A stretch of 24,630 bases of DNA. Origin: a virus. The stretch covers positions 1 through 24,630 of the IMG/VR virus record IMGVR_UViG_3300028840_002089. One strand, 5' to 3'. The notes beneath the pieces were generated by a model, which was not told where the DNA came from, made no database searches, and worked only from the letters and a program-made list of their open reading frames with translations. The translations under genes were made by a program, and so were the position numbers. Shown piece after piece: positions 1-7,353 of this stretch. Position 1 is the stretch's first letter. Each line of letters starts with the position of its first letter.

Positions 1-204
1 AAATCCGTTTTAGATGTCGGACAACATGGAGGGATTAAGATAAAAACTGGAATCAAATTTAGACCGGAACCCGACATCGAAGATACGGCCAGTGGAACCG
101 TTAATGAGGATCAGATAACAATTTTCGAAAGCAACGTCGTGCCGATCAGGGACCGGAGGGGACCGGTCGGAAGGCCCCCGAGGTACAGGGGTCTGGGTGG
201 GTAA
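1..204 (+). CDS. C-terminal end of an unknown protein (5' partial)
   Basis: Frame 1 is open from the first base to a TAA at 202-204, giving at least 67 residues, with the start lying off the left edge. I do not recognise the family. The visible part is charged, and its last 20 residues are rich in Arg, Gly and Pro, which suggests a disordered tail. The stop lies three bases before the ATG of the RusA-like gene, so the two are probably co-translated, and the position fits an early or replication gene. Because only a fragment is visible, a chance open frame cannot be excluded. Confidence 0.45.
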   Translation, partial: KSVLDVGQHGGIKIKTGIKFRPEPDIEDTASGTVNEDQITIFESNVVPIRDRRGPVGRPPRYRGLGG

Positions 205-207
205 AGG

Positions 208-597
208 ATGAGATGGACGGAAGCGCAGTTTGACGAATACATGACCACCAGGGCCAGGGGGGGAGAACGGCGATCTGACCCCGGCGGACATAAGACCTCC
301 TTGAGCGCCGGCACGTCTGACCCCCTGCGGTCCGCAATTTCAGGAGGAAAAATTACGCTTCGTGTCGCTTTCATCATGCCCCGCCCTAAAAGCCATTACG
401 GGACCGGCAAAAATAGTGGCGCTCCCAAACCGTCAGCACCAACATATCACACCCAAAAACCGGATTTGGATAACCCCGTGAAGTTTGTAAAAGATTGTTT
501 GAACGGTGTTTGTTGGCGTGATGACTCCCAAGTAGTGAGCCTGATAGCATCAAAATCATGGGGACCGGAAGGTTTGACTGAGATTTCACTGAGTTGA
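208..597 (+). CDS. RusA-like Holliday junction resolvase with atypical N-terminus
   Basis: RusA family enzymes are dimeric, metal-dependent endonucleases that cut Holliday junctions; phages use them in recombination and to clear branched DNA before packaging. The 129-residue product has the family signature in its C-terminal half: KPDLDN (residues 84-89, acidic D86 and D88), K92, D96 and WRDDSQ (103-108, acidic D105/D106), preceded by MPRPKSHYGTG at 57-67. The first ~45 residues are unlike RusA: the usual G-x-P-x-x-K-x-R-P-R segment is missing, replaced by MRWTEAQFDEYM and a Gly/Arg/Ser-rich stretch. The start is three bases after the upstream stop, behind a weak AAAGG. A hairpin follows the stop directly. 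The family call is firm; activity is uncertain because of the odd N-terminus. Confidence 0.8.
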   Translation: MRWTEAQFDEYMTTRARGGERRSDPGGHKTSLSAGTSDPLRSAISGGKITLRVAFIMPRPKSHYGTGKNSGAPKPSAPTYHTQKPDLDNPVKFVKDCLNGVCWRDDSQVVSLIASKSWGPEGLTEISLS

Positions 598-605
598 AAA
601 AAGGT

Positions 606-625
606 GCCCCGCGCTGAGGCGGGGC
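606..625 (+). terminator. GC-rich hairpin after the RusA-like gene
   Basis: A 7-bp perfect stem, GCCCCGC (606-612) with GCGGGGC (619-625), has a six-base loop and starts nine bases after the RusA stop. It sits between the early-type gene and the control region, where a terminator would be expected. It is followed by G residues rather than a T-run, so it is not a classical intrinsic terminator. It may be Rho-assisted or protect an mRNA 3' end. Confidence 0.4.
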
Positions 626-793
626 GGGGGGGTTAATTATAAAGGCAGACTTTCCGATAACATTAAGGATAATAATTATTTCAAGCTGGTTTTATGACAG
701 GCGAAACATGGCTCATTGTGGTGTTTTTGCAACAGATTTTGTGTGTTTTTTTCCACACTCAACGTAATGGGCTGAATATATTGGCTATTTCCA

Positions 794-832
794 GTGTGGT
801 GTTTTTACCCCACACAGTGGTAATTTTACCAC
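794..832. promoter_or_regulatory. Candidate operator: two adjacent inverted repeats
   Basis: GTGTGG (794-799) and CCACAC (810-815) form one inverted repeat. Right after it, GTGGTAATTTTACCAC (817-832) is a perfect 16-bp palindrome. It ends seven bases before a TTGACA -35 box, and the related half-site GGTAAATTGTGGTA lies inside the promoter spacer (851-864). This arrangement is typical of repressor or activator sites of phage control regions. No regulator gene is in the window, so the binding protein is unknown. Confidence 0.5.
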
Positions 833-839
833 ATATTTC

Positions 840-868
840 TTGACAGTCGCGGTAAATTGTGGTATGGA
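840..868 (+). promoter_or_regulatory. Sigma70-like promoter for the virion gene block
   Basis: TTGACA (840-845) matches the -35 consensus exactly. A 17-base spacer leads to TATGGA (863-868), preceded by TGG, giving an extended -10 form. The -10 is weak (TAT plus a TG extension), which suits a regulated promoter. It faces the first gene at 1015 and lies beside the palindromes at 794-832. Confidence 0.55.
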
Positions 869-1014
869 TAGACCCATGGAAAATAAATTATCAGCCGGCG
901 GGCTTATCGGTACGCAACAAAACGCCCCTCTTTCCAGGCCCGCGCGATTCCCATCATAATAAAACGCATTACCTCTACCGAACTATAAGCCCCTGTAAAT
1001 AGGGCAGGAATAGG

Positions 1015-1395
1015 ATGAGCAGAGCAGCACGCAACCGATATAAACGCCAGACCTTTGACCGATTTACGGAACGTCCGGCATTCGGGTTCAGCGATTCCGG
1101 CTATTGGTTATGGATTTATGATTTAATGCGCAAAAAACTAATGCTCAAACGCAAACCGGCTAACTGGTCAAGGGCCGGTTTTTTTATGTCCGGCGAAGTG
1201 CCGGCCAGCAAGCGCGGGAGTGTCGACTGGGGCACGCTTTTATTCGTTGTGATATTTTTTTTCGCGATTTTTCTGATGTTCACCCAGGATTTCGGAAGCC
1301 CGAAACTGGCACCATATGACGTAAGAGAGAGACTAGAACAAATCGAACAATGGGAAGAGGACGAACAAAAAAGAACGGGAACAACTTTGAATTAA
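1015..1395 (+). CDS. Small membrane protein, unknown function
   Basis: The 126-residue product is not recognised. The first ~60 residues are basic and aromatic. One strong hydrophobic segment spans about residues 73-90 (core LLFVVIFFFAIFLMF), followed by an acidic, helix-prone C-terminal tail rich in Glu. This suggests a single-pass membrane protein. The start at 1015 has a GCAGGAA ribosome site four bases upstream. An in-frame ATG at 1186 lies directly after a terminator-like hairpin (1154-1185), so a shorter 69-residue form keeping the membrane segment is possible. It is the first gene after the control-region promoter. Confidence 0.6.
   Translation: MSRAARNRYKRQTFDRFTERPAFGFSDSGYWLWIYDLMRKKLMLKRKPANWSRAGFFMSGEVPASKRGSVDWGTLLFVVIFFFAIFLMFTQDFGSPKLAPYDVRERLEQIEQWEEDEQKRTGTTLN
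1154..1185 (+). terminator. Terminator-like hairpin inside the first gene
   Basis: AACCGGC (1154-1160) pairs with GCCGGTT (1174-1180), with a 13-base loop, and is followed by five more T residues. This has the form of an intrinsic terminator but lies within the open frame starting at 1015, immediately before an in-frame ATG at 1186. It could attenuate transcription of the late genes, or the reading frame upstream of it may not be a real gene. Confidence 0.4.
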
Positions 1396-1421
1396 TCAGG
1401 CGGCGCGAGGAGGATTATCGA

Positions 1422-1586
1422 GTGAGAATGGCGGACAGGGGAACGGGTGTGGATGTTGATGATTGCCAGGGGCAAGGCAGGATTAATCTATCGATCGCTG
1501 ACCGGTTGAGGGCGTCTCAGTTGGCCGTTTATGCGCAACTCGGGGCCATAGCTGGTTGGTGGGAGATGGAAGAGGTGAGGGAATAA
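1422..1586 (+). CDS. Small hypothetical protein
   Basis: The product is about 54 residues and not recognised. A GTG start at 1422 is chosen because a strong GAGGAGG (1407-1413) sits eight bases upstream; an ATG at 1428 is an alternative. The frame also extends back to an ATG at 1350, but that would overlap the previous gene by 46 bases without a ribosome site. The C-terminal half is an amphipathic helix-like stretch with two Trp residues and an acidic end. The next small gene starts two bases after its stop. Confidence 0.55.
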   Translation: MRMADRGTGVDVDDCQGQGRINLSIADRLRASQLAVYAQLGAIAGWWEMEEVRE

Positions 1587-1588
1587 AT

Positions 1589-1708
1589 ATGAAAAAAATC
1601 AAATCATCGTTCAGATCGGCGGCGGATCGGGAGCTTGCCAAGGCTGGTAGGAAAAGAAAGTCTCCTGTGGTGAAACCGAAAAAGGCTAAGAGGAAAGTTG
1701 GGTATTGA
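1589..1708 (+). CDS. Very small basic protein (39 aa)
   Basis: This short frame starts at ATG 1589, behind a GTGAGG ribosome site in the end of the previous gene, and stops at TGA 1706-1708. The product has about a dozen Lys/Arg residues in 39, including RKRK and KPKKAKRK, so it is probably disordered and nucleic-acid binding. It sits between a small hypothetical gene and the small terminase gene. No family is recognised. Confidence 0.5.
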   Translation: MKKIKSSFRSAADRELAKAGRKRKSPVVKPKKAKRKVGY

Positions 1709-1720
1709 TGGTCCGACAAA

Positions 1721-2158
1721 ATGGATACACAGGGCTGGACAAAGGCGAAAATCCTAAAATATCACAAGCTATTGAAATACCTATCAAATCCAGACAATGC
1801 TGAGGTAGGTGTAGAGTTTTTAGCGTGTGAGGTTTTGGGGTACAAGCAACGGAATACGATTTACTCTGCGTTTAAGTGCGAAGAACTGACCGAAATATAC
1901 GATGAAGGATTGGCATTATGTCGAAAACAATGTGCCCGGTTATTGCGAAGTGTAGACCTGGGGATGTTGAAGCAAGGCGCGGCGGGAAACCCTGCGGCAG
2001 CTAAACTCGTTTATCAACGCATCGAAGGATGGTCGGAGAAAATAAGATTCGGGACCGATGATATCGACAGCGCAATCGAGCGGGAATTGGAGAGAATGGC
2101 CGGAGCCAGCAAAGATACAGATGTTGGAACGCCTCCAGTCGATGCCGAGCCCGAATAA
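1721..2158 (+). CDS. Putative terminase small subunit
   Basis: Small terminases bind phage DNA at the packaging start and load the large subunit. The 145-residue protein fits by position (directly before and overlapping the large subunit), by size and by pattern. It is all-helical, with a putative helix-turn-helix near residues 36-60 and a central segment (LLRSVDLGMLKQGAAGN, about 75-91) like the oligomerisation helices of small terminases, followed by a charged, Asp/Glu-rich tail. The start is ATG 1721; an in-frame TGA at 1706 rules out a longer form, and no clear ribosome site is seen. The assignment rests mostly on context. Confidence 0.65.
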   Translation: MDTQGWTKAKILKYHKLLKYLSNPDNAEVGVEFLACEVLGYKQRNTIYSAFKCEELTEIYDEGLALCRKQCARLLRSVDLGMLKQGAAGNPAAAKLVYQRIEGWSEKIRFGTDDIDSAIERELERMAGASKDTDVGTPPVDAEPE

Positions 2159-3725
2159 GCTTAGTGATTTTACCCGCTACCAGGATGACCCCGTCGGGTT
2201 CGCAAAAGACGTTCTGGACATCACTGTCACTCCCGACATTGCCAAGATGCTGGAGAGCATTCGGGATAATCGGATCACAGTAGCCAGGAGCGCCACGGGG
2301 ACCGGCAAAAGCCACGGTGCGAGTGTGGCGTCTATTTGGTTTTACAAGTGTTTTCCGGATAGTTTTGTCAGGACAATCGCAAATCCCACGGAAAATCAAA
2401 AAATTCTATGGGGTGAATTATCGGCAATGACCGAAAGACATCCTGATTTATTCAGCGATGACACGATTAAGTATTTCAGCATTAAGCGGGGGCCTAAAGA
2501 TTTTATTGAGCCTCTAACTGTCCCCACGACAGGTGCCGAGGCAGTTCGGGAAGGTAAATTTTCCGGCAAACATCATGCCCATATGCTCTATTTGTTCGAT
2601 GAGGGTGATACCGTTCCGGATTTTGCATATCGGGGAGTTGAGGGGTGTATGTCCGGGGGGCTCATTGTCCGGCTGTTGATTTTATTCAATCCTCGCTATA
2701 GCGCGGGATACCCGTATAGGCTGGAGCATAAAGACAAATCAGCAAATATTATTCATTTGAGCGCATTCAATCATCCCAACGTTATAACAGGCCAAGAGAT
2801 TATACCGGGCGCAGTCAATCGGTCAACGACCGTCCAGCGTATCCGTCAATGGTGCCGACCGCTGAACAAAGAGGAAAAGGCAGGCAAAGACACATTCGAA
2901 CTCCCTAAGTTCTTGGAAGGCGTCACGGATGATGGAGGAGATCCGCTGAAGGCAGGTTTTTATAAGATCATGGAACCAGCTTTTTCCTACATGGTTTTGG
3001 GTGAGTACCCTGCTCAGTCTCAGTTTCAACTAATCAGCCGGGAATGGACAGCGATGGCACGTTCACGGTGGGACGCCCACGTTGCAAAATTCGGAGAAAT
3101 ACCCCCCAGGGGCACTCAATGCCTCGGGGGACTGGACGCTGCGGAAATGGGGGATGATGTCAATTGCGACTGTTTCAGGTGGGGCGGGTACGTTGAGAGA
3201 TTAATCACCTGGGGCGGGGTTGACATGATGGAAACCGGCGACAGGGCGGCCAGGAAATACCGCAAACGCCGGATGATCCAGCAAAACGTTGATGCGATCG
3301 GGGTGGGCGCCGGGGTTGCTCCCCATATGAGACGTTTGGGGTGCCCTAATGCCATATCGGTAAAAACATCGGAAAGACCGACAAGAAAGTCCGAGTTGGG
3401 CGAATTCGGTACATTGCGCGACCAACTCGCATGGGAGGTCCGGGAGTGGTTGCGTGTGGACCCCGGGGCCATGTTGCCTCCGGACGATGAACTTTTAGAG
3501 GAGCTGCACACGCCGACCTATGACGTCAGCACGGGTAAAGTCAAGGTGATGCCGAAACGCGCCCCGATTGACGCACGGACGGGCACCAGGCGGGCCACCA
3601 TGCACGACCTCTTAAAGCGGTCTCCAAATAAGTTCGATGCCCTGTGCCTCACATTCGCCCCCCGGAAAGACCTCGGGGTGAGGGGCAACCAAGAAATCAA
3701 GCCCAGCGGGTTTGTATGGAGTTGA
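2121..3725 (+). CDS. Terminase large subunit (ATPase/nuclease)
   Basis: This is the DNA-packaging motor. The frame is open from 2058 (555 residues). I prefer ATG 2121 (534 residues) because homologous sequence begins near the following LSDFTRYQDDP; 2058 and 2142 are other options, and none has a good ribosome site. The ATPase domain has a Walker A ATGTGKSH (about residues 58-65 from this start) and a Walker B-like LYLFDEGD (about 156-163). The C-terminal RNase H-fold nuclease shows GLDAAEMGDD as its first acidic motif, then DAIGVGAG, and ends with a SPNKFDALCL segment holding a late acidic residue. It overlaps the small subunit by 38 bases and is followed after one base by the portal gene. 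No broken motif is seen. Confidence 0.93.
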   Translation: MLERLQSMPSPNKLSDFTRYQDDPVGFAKDVLDITVTPDIAKMLESIRDNRITVARSATGTGKSHGASVASIWFYKCFPDSFVRTIANPTENQKILWGELSAMTERHPDLFSDDTIKYFSIKRGPKDFIEPLTVPTTGAEAVREGKFSGKHHAHMLYLFDEGDTVPDFAYRGVEGCMSGGLIVRLLILFNPRYSAGYPYRLEHKDKSANIIHLSAFNHPNVITGQEIIPGAVNRSTTVQRIRQWCRPLNKEEKAGKDTFELPKFLEGVTDDGGDPLKAGFYKIMEPAFSYMVLGEYPAQSQFQLISREWTAMARSRWDAHVAKFGEIPPRGTQCLGGLDAAEMGDDVNCDCFRWGGYVERLITWGGVDMMETGDRAARKYRKRRMIQQNVDAIGVGAGVAPHMRRLGCPNAISVKTSERPTRKSELGEFGTLRDQLAWEVREWLRVDPGAMLPPDDELLEELHTPTYDVSTGKVKVMPKRAPIDARTGTRRATMHDLLKRSPNKFDALCLTFAPRKDLGVRGNQEIKPSGFVWS

Positions 3726-3726
3726 T

Positions 3727-5880
3727 ATGATCTCAGGAGCCAATCCAGCATTACAGCACACACCGGGGTCCGGACGGGGACTACTCTCCTTCATCCCGGC
3801 TGCCGAAACTGACAGGATCAAGGAAGAGGAAGCCAAGAGGGCGGCAGAGGAAACTCAGAACGATGAATTCGTTTCCAATCTCGGGGCGGATTTGGCCCTC
3901 CGGTGGCAGGCGGCGAAGAAGGCCAAGGAGCCCATTGATCGAATCCTCCTGCAATGTCTCAGGCAGAGAAAAGGCGAATATGACCCGCAAAAGCTGGCAA
4001 TGATCAAAACCCAGGGCCTTGCCGAGAATTTTATCAAAATCACAGACATTAAATGCCGGGCCGCCGAAAGTTGGGTCCGTGATATTTTACGACCTCCGGG
4101 CGAAAAACCATGGTCGACCGATGCCACCCCTATTCCGGATCTCCCCCCCGAGATAGAGCAGGAAATCACCATGAGGGCCTACCAGGAGTACCGTAACGCC
4201 CTGATGCTCTACCCGCCACAGGAGGTCGACGCGCTCGACTGGGAAGATTTGATTGACGAAATCAAACACGCCACAGTCCAGAAAATCAAAGACGAAGCCA
4301 AGAGCGCAGCCGAAAACCTGGAGAGGGAAATTGACGATGATCTCATTGAGGGCAAATGGTACGATGCTGTCGATGATATCATCTATGATGTCGTCACGTT
4401 CCCCGCGGCATTCGTTGAAGGACCAATCAAACGCAAAGAAAAGGTTTTGGATTGGGTCAGTCTCCCGGGCGGCGGCTCCATCCCTGCCCCGACCGAAAAA
4501 GTGGTCAAGATGTACGACCGCATTTCCCCTTTCGATATGTATCCATCACCGGGCGCAAAATCACTACAAGACGGATATTATTTTATTAAAGATCGGTTTC
4601 GTAGGTCAGACCTGAACGCCATGGTCGGGGTTGATGGGTATGATGAGGAGTCCGTGCGGTACGTGCTGAAAACCTACGGGCAATCCGGATTCCGCATGGA
4701 CCATGCCGGGGACCATGAGAGGGCGGACGTCGAGGGCAGACCGCACGAAAAAGACGACCCGGAAGGGACCATTGATTGCCTCAAGTATTGCGGTCCGGTT
4801 CAGGGCTCCAAGCTGATCGAGTGGGGGATGAGCAAGGCAGAAATACCGGACCCGGATTTAGACTATGAGATCAAGGCGTATATGGTTGCCAGTACGGTCA
4901 TATCGGCGGTCCTCAATCCTCACCCGCTGGGGAAACGAAATATATTCTCCGCTTCTTTCGTGAAAAAGAACGATTCAGTTTGGGGCGAGGGTGTGCCTCA
5001 GATTATGAGCGATATCCAGGATATTTGTAACGGTTGTGTCCGCGCCATGGTGAACAACATGGGGATGGCGAGTGGTCCGCAGGTGTGGTATTTGGCCGAT
5101 CTTGTTGACCCCACCATGCCAATGACCACCATGCACCCGTGGAAGCAATGGCCGTTTAAGTCCGATGAAATGATCGGGAAGAGTTCCCCTCCCATGGGGT
5201 TCTTCCAACCGGACCCCATTATCGATGTTCTGATAAAACTATATGACTATTTCTTCAAGCAAGCCTCGGAGATTACCGGGATTCCCGCCTATATCTACGG
5301 GAGCGAAAATGTCAAAGGAGCAGGTAAGACGGCCTCCGGACTTTCCATGTTGATGAACGCGGCCTCTAAGGGGCTCAAGATGGTTGTCGGTCACATTGAC
5401 AATGGGATTGTAAAGCCGTCTATCGAAGCCCACTGGCTGACCATCATGCTGGACGATCCGGAAAAAGCCCAGGGGGATATCAAGATTGTTGCCAGGGCCA
5501 GTGAGTACCTCATCATGATGGAGCAGTTGCAGATTCGGAGGATGGAATACCTCGATGCCACGAACAACCCCGTTGATATGCAGATATTTGGCCTCGACGG
5601 AAGAGCGGAAATTCACAGGGAAACACTTCATTCTCTAAAAATGAATACGGACAAGATCCTCCCCGACCGTGAATCCATTATGGCTAGACAGGAAGAAATG
5701 AAGCTGCGGAAAATGCTGGAAGCCATTTCAGCGTCAACCGGGATTCCCGTTGAACAACTTGTTCAAATGGCCTCCGGGGGAACGGCGGGGCCCGGCCAGG
5801 GGCCTGTTGGACAGGAAAAGAGGGCGATTGGCCCCGATGGACAGCCGGTGGCGGGGCAGGATTTCAGGGGGATGCAGTAA
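3727..5880 (+). CDS. Portal protein (P22-size)
   Basis: The portal forms the dodecameric ring at one capsid vertex through which DNA enters and to which the tail attaches. The 717-residue length is close to P22 gp1 (725). Recognisable portal features are DMYPSPGAK, the segment around GSENVKGAGKTASGLSM in the second half, and a helical C-terminal region followed by a Gly/Pro-rich tail. ATG 3727 is chosen because GGAG sits five bases upstream; a TTG at 3712 would overlap the terminase. The position straight after the large terminase is standard. Its last bases (TGCAGTAATG at 5873) are repeated at the end of the next gene. Confidence 0.9.
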   Translation: MISGANPALQHTPGSGRGLLSFIPAAETDRIKEEEAKRAAEETQNDEFVSNLGADLALRWQAAKKAKEPIDRILLQCLRQRKGEYDPQKLAMIKTQGLAENFIKITDIKCRAAESWVRDILRPPGEKPWSTDATPIPDLPPEIEQEITMRAYQEYRNALMLYPPQEVDALDWEDLIDEIKHATVQKIKDEAKSAAENLEREIDDDLIEGKWYDAVDDIIYDVVTFPAAFVEGPIKRKEKVLDWVSLPGGGSIPAPTEKVVKMYDRISPFDMYPSPGAKSLQDGYYFIKDRFRRSDLNAMVGVDGYDEESVRYVLKTYGQSGFRMDHAGDHERADVEGRPHEKDDPEGTIDCLKYCGPVQGSKLIEWGMSKAEIPDPDLDYEIKAYMVASTVISAVLNPHPLGKRNIFSASFVKKNDSVWGEGVPQIMSDIQDICNGCVRAMVNNMGMASGPQVWYLADLVDPTMPMTTMHPWKQWPFKSDEMIGKSSPPMGFFQPDPIIDVLIKLYDYFFKQASEITGIPAYIYGSENVKGAGKTASGLSMLMNAASKGLKMVVGHIDNGIVKPSIEAHWLTIMLDDPEKAQGDIKIVARASEYLIMMEQLQIRRMEYLDATNNPVDMQIFGLDGRAEIHRETLHSLKMNTDKILPDRESIMARQEEMKLRKMLEAISASTGIPVEQLVQMASGGTAGPGQGPVGQEKRAIGPDGQPVAGQDFRGMQ

Positions 5881-5882
5881 TG
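5873..5882 (+). repeat. Left copy of 10-bp direct repeat flanking a cargo gene
   Basis: TGCAGTAATG covers the end of the portal gene (Cys-free ending GMQ, then TAA) and the start codon of the next gene. The identical ten bases recur at 6301-6310, and both copies are preceded by a run of four or more G. The copy may mark where the gene between them was inserted. Confidence 0.7.
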
Positions 5883-6308
5883 ATAAAATCATCAGCGCTT
5901 TTTCCATATTACTTCATACCTGAAGTTATTTCTGGGAAAAGTTTAGTAAACGTCATCAAGAATATTGAGAAAAAACACCCTGAGGTTAATCTTAATTATA
6001 GCGGTTTCATTGAGCGTCAAGGGGATTCTGTCCGTTTTGGTTCTGATATCTTGATTTGTGGTTACATGGAGCTTTTTGTATTTAAAATAACAGAAGATGA
6101 GGCGAGATTATCACGGCCCTATCAAGATTTAGAAAAACAACACTCATTTGCTTTGCTTATTGGCGACACTGTTTCACAGGCATTATTTAATTTGCACCCC
6201 GGAGATTGGAAACTTTTTGCAGGCACATTTACACATTTTAAGAACTTGCCTGACCCTGATGATTTTGGGGATATTCTGGAAATAGAATTTTCTTATGGGG
6301 TGCAGTAA
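5880..6308 (+). CDS. AT-rich accessory protein of unknown function
   Basis: The 142-residue protein is not recognised. It starts in a TAATG overlap with the portal stop and ends in the same kind of overlap with the next gene. Its base composition is clearly lower in GC than the portal gene (about one third GC in its first 60 bases), and both edges carry the same TGCAGTAATG sequence. Together these mark it as a late insertion into the structural operon. The sequence has no signal peptide or membrane segment; it looks like a small alpha/beta protein with an acidic PDPDDFGDILEIEF stretch near the C-terminus, of the sort seen in immunity-type proteins, though that comparison is only a guess. Confidence 0.75.
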   Translation: MIKSSALFPYYFIPEVISGKSLVNVIKNIEKKHPEVNLNYSGFIERQGDSVRFGSDILICGYMELFVFKITEDEARLSRPYQDLEKQHSFALLIGDTVSQALFNLHPGDWKLFAGTFTHFKNLPDPDDFGDILEIEFSYGVQ

Positions 6309-6310
6309 TG
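6301..6310 (+). repeat. Right copy of 10-bp direct repeat flanking a cargo gene
   Basis: TGCAGTAATG here is identical to 5873-5882 and plays the same role: the end of one gene and the start codon of the next. Removing the DNA between the two copies would join the portal gene cleanly to the gene at 6308 without altering either. Confidence 0.7.
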
Positions 6311-6499
6311 CCTCGCGGATACGAAAAGATGAGAGACAAGTTCTTCCAGCAAAAAATAGACGCCTGGAATCGCCGTCACCCTCGAGACAACATGAGCAGG
6401 GCGACCCGGGACCGGCTTTACGATAACGCCCAGGGCAAGGCGGCCCGTATACACAATAGCAACAATCCGGATAATCCGGTCGGAAGGGGGAGGACATGA
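6308..6499 (+). CDS. Small basic hypothetical protein (63 aa)
   Basis: The product is hydrophilic and Arg/Lys/Asn-rich with a helical middle (about residues 5-45) and is not recognised. Its start codon lies in the repeat at the end of the cargo gene, and its stop overlaps the next start as ATGA. Before the cargo gene arrived it would have followed the portal gene directly. The pattern resembles small portal-adjacent proteins often found in podoviruses, but no function can be given. Confidence 0.6.
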   Translation: MPRGYEKMRDKFFQQKIDAWNRRHPRDNMSRATRDRLYDNAQGKAARIHNSNNPDNPVGRGRT

Positions 6500-7041
6500 C
6501 CTTCAACAACAAAACCCTAAACGAAATCAAAGAGCACGACATTGAAAACCTGGAGTTTTTGATGACGCGCAAGGCGAAAACCCACTACCTGAAGGACATG
6601 CACCAGGTCATGTGGTTCATGGGCCAGTGCATGAATACAAGCCTGTCTCGATTGGGCGTCTCGATCGTCCCCGGTATGCACGAAAAGTTTGTCGAACGGA
6701 TTATGAAGGAAAAAGGAGTTCAGGTCGAGCGGCGTAAGTATGAGGATGAAGTTCACCCATGCCCGCTATGCGGTGGTGATGGCAAGATAAAGATCCCGAA
6801 AGAACGGATTCAGCAGCAGTTTAATGAAAACGTCCCCGCAGAGCAGAAGTGCCCGGAATGCGCCGGCAAAGGGACTGTTGAAAAACGGGAAGCATGGAGG
6901 AGCGGGATTTACATCTACAAGGGCAATGAAATCGTTGATTGGATCTCCAAACCGAGGCCTTACCGGAAAACGGGAATTATCGTCAAGCCCGGGCTGCCGG
7001 TCGATGATTGCTTTATGGTCATTACGACTGTGAGGATTTGA
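6496..7041 (+). CDS. Protein with two DnaJ-like zinc motifs
   Basis: The 181-residue product has two CxxCxGxG motifs, CPLCGGDG (C89, C92) and CPECAGKG (C119, C122), as in the zinc-binding region of DnaJ. Together the four cysteines could bind one zinc ion. There is no J-domain. The N-terminal part is helical; the C-terminal part is beta-rich and aromatic. The gene starts in an ATGA overlap and ends in a TGATG overlap with its neighbours, so translation is probably coupled. Its place between portal and scaffold genes suggests a role in head assembly, which is inference. Confidence 0.65.
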   Translation: MTFNNKTLNEIKEHDIENLEFLMTRKAKTHYLKDMHQVMWFMGQCMNTSLSRLGVSIVPGMHEKFVERIMKEKGVQVERRKYEDEVHPCPLCGGDGKIKIPKERIQQQFNENVPAEQKCPECAGKGTVEKREAWRSGIYIYKGNEIVDWISKPRPYRKTGIIVKPGLPVDDCFMVITTVRI

Positions 7042-7328
7042 TGTTTCTTAAACCACCAACAGATACAGAGAAGGCCGAAAGGCTCAATAAGGGCCTTTTA
7101 CGATTATCGGCACTTCCCCAATTTCAAGAATTCCTCGAATTCCTGAAAAACGAAGAGCAAAGACTTTTTCGTTCGAATCGGAAAACCGAGGGAACAAAGA
7201 ACCACAGGCAGCAGGGGGCGCTATTGCTCCTTGAGGACATACTCGACATGACCGATCGCGAAAAGGTCAAGAAAGCTATTGAATCCATAGAGAATAAAAG
7301 AAGAGTGGAAGCGACACTGACCACATAA
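7041..7328 (+). CDS. Small helical hypothetical protein (95 aa)
   Basis: ATG 7041 shares its A with the upstream TGA and has GTGAGG eleven bases upstream, so it is preferred to an earlier ATG at 7008 that overlaps more. The product is highly charged and predicted helical, with a QFQEFLEFLKNEEQRLF stretch and a Lys/Glu-rich C-terminal half. No family is recognised. A strong terminator follows 26 bases after the stop, so it ends the first transcription block of the virion genes. Confidence 0.6.
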   Translation: MFLKPPTDTEKAERLNKGLLRLSALPQFQEFLEFLKNEEQRLFRSNRKTEGTKNHRQQGALLLLEDILDMTDREKVKKAIESIENKRRVEATLTT

Positions 7329-7353
7329 ACAACTCAATACAGGTAATTCAACT

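Larger units (their letters stand above)
626..1014. other. Non-coding control region (389 bp) with inverted repeats
   Basis: No convincing gene lies here; the longest plus-strand frame starting with ATG is 27 codons (876-959) and lacks a ribosome binding site. The stretch is AT-rich compared with its flanks and carries repeated TGTGGT/ACCACA-type motifs near 717-722, 796-801, 817-832 and 858-863, a hairpin at 794-815, a perfect palindrome at 817-832 and a sigma70-like promoter at 840-868. AATAATTATT at 671-680 is also palindromic. A small hairpin (GCCC at about 990, GGGC at about 1002) precedes the first gene. It looks like the main switch region between the leftward block and the virion genes. 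Confidence 0.6.

Noticed and set aside
876-959. 27-codon ATG frame after the control-region promoter
   Set aside because: No ribosome site and no recognisable sequence; could be a leader peptide but nothing supports it.
1706-1803. TGATG overlap suggesting a start at 1708
   Set aside because: That frame closes after 31 codons and is not the terminase frame; the small terminase is read from 1721.
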